Of a stretch of DNA of 64,000 nt, positions 58,200 to 64,000 are shown piece after piece (within the stretch, counting starts at the first letter, position 1; each line of letters starts with the position of its first letter). Source of the stretch: Noviherbaspirillum galbum (lineage in GTDB: Bacteria; Pseudomonadota; Gammaproteobacteria; Burkholderiales; Burkholderiaceae_D); the NCBI RefSeq assembly GCF_010974945.1, contig NZ_JAAIVB010000069.1, positions 62,001 to 126,000 on the forward strand. The letters are read 5' to 3'. The position numbers were made by a program, and so were the translations under genes. Under the pieces are notes generated by a model. That model ran no database searches. It was given only the letters and a program-made list of their open reading frames with translations, and had not been told where the DNA came from.

Positions 58200-58310
58200 T
58201 CAGCGGCGGATCTCGTCACGCATGGCTTGGAAGGCGCCGACTAACGGCGCAAAGTACATGCGCACTGCGTCACGCGCGGCGGTCTGGACGACTTGCAGAA
58301 ATGTGTTCAT
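58200..58310 (-). CDS. 36-residue micro-protein, paralogue of 57624-57797
   Basis: ATG at 58310 with GGAG 6 nt upstream (AAAGGAGAAGAAAATG). The product starts MNTFLQVVQTAARDAVRMYF and ends MRDEIRR. It resembles the start of the 57-residue protein next door. A good sigma70-like promoter (TTGCCA, 17 nt, TACTGT at 58336-58364) precedes it and a terminator follows, so it is a complete tiny transcription unit. Confidence 0.5.
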   Translation of the reverse strand: MNTFLQVVQTAARDAVRMYFAPLVGAFQAMRDEIRR

Positions 58311-58608
58311 TTTCTTCTCCTTTCTGTGCATCCATACAGTACACCCGGCGTGGTGCCTTGGCAAGAGTGGACATTCGACGTGTCAGCGCCTGGTCAAGAT
58401 AGCGCTGCAGGAACGATTGCGGAAGCGGCGGACAGACCACGCGAGTGCACGGATCCCATGCGGCATCGTTTTTCGCCGTGCGTGGCGCCACCAGCCGTTC
58501 GATTAGCCCCTCGTTGCGAACGTCTTGGGGATGGATCGCGTCCATGACCATCTTGAGGTTGGCCGGGATATCAATGTGGCTCAAGCCGAAGCTGCTGAAT
58601 GTTCTCAT
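58270..58608 (-). CDS. Small basic protein, uncertain
   Basis: 112 residues if started at the ATG at 58608. The ribosome site is poor. The sequence is basic with a helical middle (MVMDAIHPQDVRNEGLIERL, LPQSFLQRYLDQALTRRM). Its 3' end overlaps the micro-gene start and contains its promoter, so one of the two readings may be wrong. Confidence 0.35.
   Translation of the reverse strand: MRTFSSFGLSHIDIPANLKMVMDAIHPQDVRNEGLIERLVAPRTAKNDAAWDPCTRVVCPPLPQSFLQRYLDQALTRRMSTLAKAPRRVYCMDAQKGEENEHISASRPDRRA
58336..58364 (-). promoter_or_regulatory. Sigma70-like promoter of the 36-residue gene
   Basis: On the minus strand TTGCCA (58364-58359), 17 nt, TACTGT (58341-58336). Predicted start near 58329, about 19 nt before the ATG. 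Confidence 0.5.
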
Positions 58609-58771
58609 GTTAATTGCAAGACAATGAAAGAGGGGCGCGCGTTCAATTCCTGGCATTGACACCGCCTCCGGTTTCAACAGGCAACAGTTCGCCCTGGCTC
58701 ATTGTCGAGCCGGCTTTTTCATGCCTTGACTGGAAAGGGAGCGGCGGGCGCATGTGCGCGCCCTGCAGGTG

Positions 58772-59002
58772 TTAGCTCAAGCAGACGAGCGGAAACTGGG
58801 CGGCTGGCCGAGCGTCAGCGGGGGCGATAGCATCCACGGGTGCGGGGTCGTTTTCCGCAGGCTGGGTCAAGGCTAATTTGCTAACCCGAGGCGTGGTGTT
58901 TTTGAAGTTACCAGAGCGGCAAACGATGGTGAAGGCGTCCTGCTTGACTTGCGGAACTTCTTTCAAGAAATACGTGGCGAAGCTAGTGCCAATGCGCAAC
59001 AT
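58772..59002 (-). CDS. Small protein, possible paralogue of 56674-56832
   Basis: 76 residues; GAGGG about 8 nt before the ATG. It begins MLRIGTSFATYFLKEVPQVK and ends Pro/Ala-rich. The beginning shares a KE..PQVxQ pattern with the 52-residue protein at 56674-56832. No function assigned. Confidence 0.5.
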   Translation of the reverse strand: MLRIGTSFATYFLKEVPQVKQDAFTIVCRSGNFKNTTPRVSKLALTQPAENDPAPVDAIAPADARPAAQFPLVCLS

Positions 59003-59127
59003 GATGGTTCCCTCTTCCTCTATCAGCGAGGATGCGCCTTCTTTGGCGTCATCCCACAGTGCCTTACAGTACCGGCATTGCCGGCCTGTTCCCAGATGTC
59101 TCCGCGATGCGGACCCCGGTCATGCGG

Positions 59128-59262
59128 TCATTGCCACATGTTTATGTTTGTGACGTCGGTCCGGGCGTAGCCCGATTCGACTAACAATAAGGTGAGGACG
59201 TTCCGGTTGATGTCGCCCGCCGGTTCAGGCAGACGCAGCAAGCGAATCGTTGGCAAATGCAT
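59128..59262 (-). CDS. Possible 44-residue protein
   Basis: MHLPTIRLLRLPEPAGDIN and onward, from an ATG without a clear ribosome site. Composition is plausible but nothing more supports it. Confidence 0.2.
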   Translation of the reverse strand: MHLPTIRLLRLPEPAGDINRNVLTLLLVESGYARTDVTNINMWQ

Positions 59263-59444
59263 GGTATTGCTTCGCAACAGTCGCTTCGCACTGGAAGAGC
59301 GAATCACTCTTTTTGTTATTGCCCCTGAGCAAGCGGACAGGTGCAAAGATACTTTTCTTTCGCGGTGCTTACAAGGTAAAAAACTATATAGATGTTGAAA
59401 TTACGCATTGAAGAATTGCAACGTAGACTGGCGCTTCTCGGATC

Positions 59445-60254
59445 TTAAGCTGCGGCGTCATCCATGCTTGGCTGGTGAGATGGGAAGTTGCGCTTATCGT
59501 TCATAAACAGCCCGGCACCGTTTGCGAGAACAGTGGCATGCAAGGTGTTCGCAGCGCCCAGCTTCTTGGTCGCACTGGATCGCCACTTGTTGACCGCCGG
59601 CTCTGAGCAATGCAGTAATTTGGCGGTCTGCTCCACCGAAAACCCAGCTGCTGCCATGCGCAGGACATCGAGCTCGCTACCAGACAGTGGTTCCTGTCCA
59701 ATCATGCGCGGCAGGCACAATGGGCCCATGACACGCGCGACGATCTTGCCGTGGAATTTCAGGCACGCGAGCACGTAGTTCGGGTCTTGCGGATGCTCTT
59801 CCCATTTCTTGGCAGTGCCCCAGCCAAGCGACACGACAATGCCGTCGTGGTGAAAGGCGCTCATCGCTCCGCTGTACAAGCCGGTAGCGTAGATAGACTG
59901 AATGACATGACTCCACCTTAGCCCGCGGTCAAGTACCTGTGGAAGAAGTCCAGTCATTGGACGGGTGATGAGTGTGTCTGTCAATGGATTATGCGGAGTC
60001 TTGCGCAGGTCTTCCCAACCCTTTGGAAAGGTGGTGAAACGGTATTCGCGCACCGAACTGCCTTCGATGGCTGTCGGTAACCAGGCGGTCAGCGAGCAGT
60101 GTTCGTAGTCGAGCCACTTTGCCATCTCGCACATGCGGTCGAAAACCGCTTCCGGTGTGGATAGATTGAAAAGGTCGCAGGTCGCGGACTTCCATTCGGC
60201 GCTGACCTCAATGACCGCGTCGTCATCGACGAGCGGCAGTTTCCCAGCATGCAT
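59445..60254 (-). CDS. LuxR-family regulator with autoinducer-binding-like domain
   Basis: 269 residues. The C-terminal LuxR helix-turn-helix is clear at about residues 192-250 (LSGSELDVLRMAAAGFSVEQ, TAKLLHC, AVNKWRSSATKKLGAAN). The N-terminal 180 residues resemble acyl-homoserine-lactone-binding domains in size and in the pattern FPKGWEDLRKTPHNPLTDTL, but the usual Tyr-Pro-Trp and Asp-Pro residues are changed, so the ligand is uncertain. No LuxI synthase is in the window. Transcription may come from the shared-box promoter at 60528-60558 through a long leader. Confidence 0.72.
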   Translation of the reverse strand: MHAGKLPLVDDDAVIEVSAEWKSATCDLFNLSTPEAVFDRMCEMAKWLDYEHCSLTAWLPTAIEGSSVREYRFTTFPKGWEDLRKTPHNPLTDTLITRPMTGLLPQVLDRGLRWSHVIQSIYATGLYSGAMSAFHHDGIVVSLGWGTAKKWEEHPQDPNYVLACLKFHGKIVARVMGPLCLPRMIGQEPLSGSELDVLRMAAAGFSVEQTAKLLHCSEPAVNKWRSSATKKLGAANTLHATVLANGAGLFMNDKRNFPSHQPSMDDAAA

Positions 60255-60527
60255 AGGCTTCCCTCGTTTTTAGTATTGTTTGTACGGCTTGTTGCCGTTA
60301 GGAAAGAGTTTATGCCCTACAAAAGGGCTGTCAACTGATGGTCAAGGCAGTGTTACTAGTTGTGTGTGCCGTCACTATGGAACACACGGAATTCGTGTTT
60401 TACGTCGCCTTTTTGCAAAAAACTGTGGTTTTTCTGACCGAAAGTCAGATTTTCTTGCTTCGCCTTTTCGAAGGCGGGAAGAAAAAAATGTCCGCGCTTA
60501 TCCCCGCACGGCCGGTTCGATCCTGCT
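60255..60527 (-). other. Long structured leader upstream of the LuxR gene
   Basis: About 270 bases between the promoter at 60528-60558 and the LuxR start. On the minus strand two clear hairpins lie early (CGCCTT/AAGGCG and TCTGAC/GTCAGA), and another (AACGGC/GCCGT) lies just before the gene. No good reading frame is seen. It may be a regulatory 5' leader or a separate small RNA. Confidence 0.45.
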
Positions 60528-60558
60528 TTTATACCCGAAATCCAAAAAACGAAATAAT
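60528..60558 (-). promoter_or_regulatory. Shared-box promoter upstream of the LuxR leader
   Basis: On the minus strand ATTATTTC (60558-60551), 17 nt, TATAAA (60533-60528), the best -10 of the set. Predicted start near 60521. Confidence 0.65.
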
Positions 60559-60575
60559 GTTTTCGTCTTGCACGC

Positions 60576-62876
60576 TCAGGCGACCCCGCCAGCCTTCTGG
60601 ATGCGGCGCATGGCCGCGCGCATTCGCTCGACCAGCATGCTGTTTCTCTGCGGGATGTCGCGCTTGACGATCTGGCGAATGACATTGTCCTCGCCCAGCA
60701 CAAGCAGCTTGACCTTGGCCCGGGAAAACGCCGTATAGACGATCCCGCGGTGCACGAAGGTTGGCGAGCCGTTGGTGCAGACGAAGATCACCACGTCGTA
60801 TTCCGAGCCTTGGGCGGCGTGTACCGTCATCGCATACGCCAGCCCGATCGCTTCAAGCTCCTTGCCGGGGAATTTGATGCTCCTTCCGTCATCGAGCTCC
60901 AGGTACAGGTGCGCAACCGACGTTCCCGTCTGGTCGACGTGGCACTCGCGGATGAAGCCGGTGTCGCCATTGACTACCTGCTCGACCACCTTCTTGCCGT
61001 CCTTGTCCTCGCCTTGCTCCAGCAGCAGGTTCTTGCGGATGATGATGCGGTCGCCCAGGCGCAGCGTCGTGCCAACCACCCTGGCACCGTCCGGATTGAG
61101 TTTGACGCGCAGCAGCTCGTTCAGGTAGGTCGTGTTCCAGCCCGGCGTATGGATGTCGCCCTTGCGGCGGGGCATGAGCAGCCCGACGCGGGAAATACCG
61201 CAGCGGTTGATCGCATTGACATAGGCGTTCACCACGCGCGTGATGCCCACGTCGTCCGGGGCCGGCAGGCCGTGGGAAAACGTCACGTCAGGGCGGTTCA
61301 CGCAATCGACCCAGCCGCTGCCCGCCTGGCGCACGACATCGAGGATGCCGCCGTCATTGCGGTGGGTTACCGACAGCCGGTGGTGGTTCAACGGCATCTG
61401 CAGCAGGTTCGCCAGCACCTGGCCGGGTCCGACGGAGGGTAACTGGTCGGTGTCGCCCAAGAAGATGATGTGGGCGTTGTAGGGCACCGCATCCATCAGG
61501 GCGCGCGCCAGCATCAGGTCATCCATCGACGACTCGTCGGCAATGATGATGTCCGCATCCAGCGGGTTTTCCTCGTTGTACTGGAAGCCCTCGACGGTCA
61601 CGCCCAGCATCAAATGGATGGTCGACGCCGACAAGTTAAAGCGTTTGACGCGCGATGAGAGCACCTTTGCGGCCTTGCCCGTGGGCGCGCAGAAAAGGAT
61701 TTTCTTGTCGCGCACCACGTGAACGAGGATTTCCATCAGCGCGGTCTTGCCGCAGCCGGGGCCGGCAGTCAGCGTATGCACCCGGTGCGTCGAGGTCAGG
61801 ATGCCGACCACGGCCCTGTGCTGGCTCTCGTCCAGCTTGAACGGCTTTTCCGGCTGCGACAGCATTTTTTCAGCCATCGCGATTTCATGGAACAGGCGGT
61901 CCTCGGCCATCCTGACGATCGGCTCGCCCATCTGCAGCGCCCGTGTGGCAAGGTTGGCTGCGAGTGCCTTTTCCGCATGCCACAGGTGGCGCGGGTAGTA
62001 GCGGCCCTCTTCCACGATGATCGGCTCGGACCGGGCTTCGGCGGCGGCCATGGCCTTCTCCGGGGAGACGTCGGTGTCGACCGCCGAAATGCGCTCGAAC
62101 ACGTTATCCAGCGTCAGGAACGTGTGTCCGTTCTGCTCGCAGCCTTCGCGCAGCGCGTGCGTGGCCAGCGCCGCCATGCGGAACTCATGAAAGCGCGGAA
62201 AGCCGATGGAGCGCAGCGCGATCTGGTCGGCAGCGGCGAAGCCATAGCCGTCCAAGTACTGAATGGCTTGGTAGGGGTCGGCGGAGAACTGCGCCCAGGC
62301 GGCAGCCACCGGATCGGCGGCTTCCTCGACCTGCGGCACCAGCCACTCGGCCAACTTGCGCAGGATGCTGTCTTTCACCCCCGTGATGCCGATGCGGGTG
62401 GACAGGTCGCGGTAGATCAGGCCTTTCAGGTCCTCCCCGCCCTGCACGGCGACCTTGCGGCGCGTCACCGCCGAAAAGTCCAGTGAATACGGGTTGGAGA
62501 CGAGGGTGTCGCGCAGCGCGGCGAGGTTGCCGCCATAGGAGGCGACCAGCTTCTTTGCGGTGGCTTCACCGACGCCCTTGAAATTCTTCTTCAGGTGGCG
62601 CACCAGCGCATCCTCGGACAGCGGGATCTCGATCACGGCCGCGCGGCACTCGAACTGCGTGCCGAACTTCGCATGGACGACCACCTTGCCGTCGAAGCGG
62701 TAGCGGTTGCCCTCGCTAAGCCCATTCAGCGCTTCGCCGGTCACGGTGAGATAGGCATCGTCGTCCAGCCGCACATAGCCGCGGCCCCAGCGTCCGTTGT
62801 AGATCTGGACGGACGTGAGCACGCCGCTGACCTGGTTGACGGCAGGAGTAATCGCATCAGCGGAAGTGGCGCTCAT
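60576..62876 (-). CDS. recD2: RecD2-type DNA helicase
   Basis: 766 residues from the ATG at 62876 (GAGG upstream); longer starts lack a site. The N-terminal region has an OB-like segment, then helix-hairpin-helix-like repeats (GVGEATAKKLVASYGGN), then SF1 helicase motifs: Walker A (GPGCGKTALME) near residue 371, Walker B (IIIADESSMDD) near 444, GDTDQLPSVGPGQ, and AMTVHAAQGSEYD with TAFSRAKVKL at the end. RecD2 enzymes unwind 5' to 3' and act in repair or conjugative DNA processing. It diverges from the annealing-protein gene. Confidence 0.85.
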   Translation of the reverse strand: MSATSADAITPAVNQVSGVLTSVQIYNGRWGRGYVRLDDDAYLTVTGEALNGLSEGNRYRFDGKVVVHAKFGTQFECRAAVIEIPLSEDALVRHLKKNFKGVGEATAKKLVASYGGNLAALRDTLVSNPYSLDFSAVTRRKVAVQGGEDLKGLIYRDLSTRIGITGVKDSILRKLAEWLVPQVEEAADPVAAAWAQFSADPYQAIQYLDGYGFAAADQIALRSIGFPRFHEFRMAALATHALREGCEQNGHTFLTLDNVFERISAVDTDVSPEKAMAAAEARSEPIIVEEGRYYPRHLWHAEKALAANLATRALQMGEPIVRMAEDRLFHEIAMAEKMLSQPEKPFKLDESQHRAVVGILTSTHRVHTLTAGPGCGKTALMEILVHVVRDKKILFCAPTGKAAKVLSSRVKRFNLSASTIHLMLGVTVEGFQYNEENPLDADIIIADESSMDDLMLARALMDAVPYNAHIIFLGDTDQLPSVGPGQVLANLLQMPLNHHRLSVTHRNDGGILDVVRQAGSGWVDCVNRPDVTFSHGLPAPDDVGITRVVNAYVNAINRCGISRVGLLMPRRKGDIHTPGWNTTYLNELLRVKLNPDGARVVGTTLRLGDRIIIRKNLLLEQGEDKDGKKVVEQVVNGDTGFIRECHVDQTGTSVAHLYLELDDGRSIKFPGKELEAIGLAYAMTVHAAQGSEYDVVIFVCTNGSPTFVHRGIVYTAFSRAKVKLLVLGEDNVIRQIVKRDIPQRNSMLVERMRAAMRRIQKAGGVA

Positions 62877-63034
62877 GGAAGCCTCGTAGAAAATATCCAT
62901 TTTAGGAAATTTTACTACGTTTAAGATTTGTCGTGAGCGGCTTTTCGCCATTGACAACCTCCCTGCACTTATTTTTTTGCGCGCATGTCGGGCACCATGC
63001 GAACCGCATGGCCATTCACTTCTAGGAGTAAAAC

Positions 63035-64000
63035 ATGGCTAAGACCAATGATACTGCGGCAACGCAAACACCGGTGGTCAACCCCGACAACCTGACCCTG
63101 TGGAACGGCGTTCGCACGCCCGATCCGGCGCACACCAAGGGTTTTACCCGTGGCGGCGGTTTTTCCGGTACGTCAATCAATTCCACCTACCTCGCGCAGC
63201 TGGCCACCGCGGTCTTCGGCCCGATGGGCATCGGCTGGGGCATCGAGATCGAAGATGAGAAGTACGTCGACGGCGCTCCGATCATCGCGCCCAACGGCAC
63301 GACGACCTGCCGCGAAGTCATCCACGTGGTCCGCGTGCGCCTGTGGTACCGCTCGACCACGGAAAAGCAGCCTGACGGCAGACCCGCTGTCGGCGCGGTC
63401 ATCCAGTACGGCCAGACGACGTTCATCGGCAAGAACAAGTACGGCCCGTTCACCGACGAGGAAGCCCCGAAAAAGTCGCTAACCGACGCGATGAGCAAGT
63501 GCCTGTCGCTGCTTGGCTTTGGCGCGGACGTGTTCCTCGGCCGCTTCGACGACAACAAGTACGTCAACGATGCCCGCGAGGTCTACAAGGACCACAAGGC
63601 ACAAGTGTCGCCTGGCGCGTCACCGGTGGCGGCATCTTCCGGCGCCACACAGGAGGCGCAGGCTGGTGCACAAGGCGCTCAATCCGCGCAGGCAGGCGCT
63701 GCCGGGGCAGCCACTGCGTCGCAGAGCGAGATTCCCGCCGCCGAAAAAGCGGTACTGGATGCCAAGATCCAGAAAATGGCCCAGGTGACGGACGCGACGA
63801 TGATCGACACCGCGATCAAGATGGCGACTACCATCTTCAAGCATCCGAAGTCGGTCGAGCAGTTCACGCAGGCGTGCAAGGCCCGTATCGCCGAGCTGCA
63901 GGGCGATGCCATCCCGGCTGAAGAAAAGGCCGTGCTGGATCAGAAGGTCGCGGCGATGCAGACCATCGAAGACGTGGTGCGGCTCCAGTCTGCGCTGAAC
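63035..64000 (+). CDS. Rad52/Erf-like single-strand annealing protein, cut by the window
   Basis: Open frame of 322 codons to the right edge, ATG at 63035 with AGGAG 6 nt upstream. The core region LTDAMSKCLSLLGFGADVFL followed by GRFDDNKYV matches the helix typical of Rad52-superfamily annealing proteins in phages and conjugative elements. After residue 190 the chain becomes Ala/Gln-rich, then helical repeats follow (AEKAVLDAKIQKMAQVTDA; EEKAVLDQKVAAMQTIED). It probably works with RecD2 and the SSB-like proteins in recombination of incoming DNA. Confidence 0.6.
   Translation, partial: MAKTNDTAATQTPVVNPDNLTLWNGVRTPDPAHTKGFTRGGGFSGTSINSTYLAQLATAVFGPMGIGWGIEIEDEKYVDGAPIIAPNGTTTCREVIHVVRVRLWYRSTTEKQPDGRPAVGAVIQYGQTTFIGKNKYGPFTDEEAPKKSLTDAMSKCLSLLGFGADVFLGRFDDNKYVNDAREVYKDHKAQVSPGASPVAASSGATQEAQAGAQGAQSAQAGAAGAATASQSEIPAAEKAVLDAKIQKMAQVTDATMIDTAIKMATTIFKHPKSVEQFTQACKARIAELQGDAIPAEEKAVLDQKVAAMQTIEDVVRLQSALN

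Noticed and set aside
62951-62979. TTGACA as a sigma70 promoter of the annealing-protein gene
   Set aside because: No acceptable -10 sequence lies 16-18 nt downstream.

Overview
The window is a GC-rich stretch of a large self-transmissible element, a conjugative plasmid or integrative conjugative element. It probably comes from a proteobacterium. A betaproteobacterial (Burkholderiales-type) host is my best guess from codon use and gene style, but nothing in the sequence proves it. No rRNA, tRNA, IS element, CRISPR array or resistance cassette was seen.

Layout. Bases 1-10738 (minus strand) hold a type IVb pilus operon in the order pilL(TcpQ)-pilN-pilP-pilO-pilQ-pilR-pilS, then a PilT-like ATPase, a PilM-like protein, a PilV-like minor pilin and a glycine-rich secreted protein cut by the window edge. 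Bases 10819-13278 encode a bactofilin and a Pro/Ala-rich membrane protein. Bases 13429-22971 carry topB, a methyltransferase-fold gene, an SSB-tailed protein, small genes, a periplasmic ankyrin protein, a CobT-like VWA protein, an Xre-type regulator and an OB-fold-like protein. An HD-domain candidate relaxase (22991-25291) faces a sigma-factor-like DNA-binding protein (25316-26770).

Bases 26825-52435 are an F-type (MPF-F) conjugation system split into several transcription units. One leads from a transglycosylase through a GspE-like ATPase and two Dsb proteins to traL-E-K-B-V. The others are a single-gene traA pilin unit, traC-trbI-S26 peptidase-trbC/traW-traU, traF-traH, and traD-(unknown)-traG. 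After these come a sugar-kinase-like/GGDEF fusion gene, a run of very small genes with their own terminators, a toxin/antitoxin-like pair, a LuxR-type regulator, a RecD2-type helicase and a Rad52-like annealing protein cut by the right edge.

The most striking signal is regulatory. Eleven promoters share the exact 8-mer ATTATTTC placed exactly 17 nt before a TA-type -10 hexamer, and each points into a gene start. Together they command nearly every pilus and conjugation unit plus the GGDEF and LuxR genes. The -35 position therefore carries a non-sigma70 sequence. This suggests a dedicated activator or an element-encoded sigma factor, and the sigma-like protein at 25316-26770 is the obvious candidate. 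Weaker variants (TTTTTTTC, ATTTTTTC, ATTAGTTC at the same spacing) precede several small genes. All product names come from reading the translations; no database search was possible.
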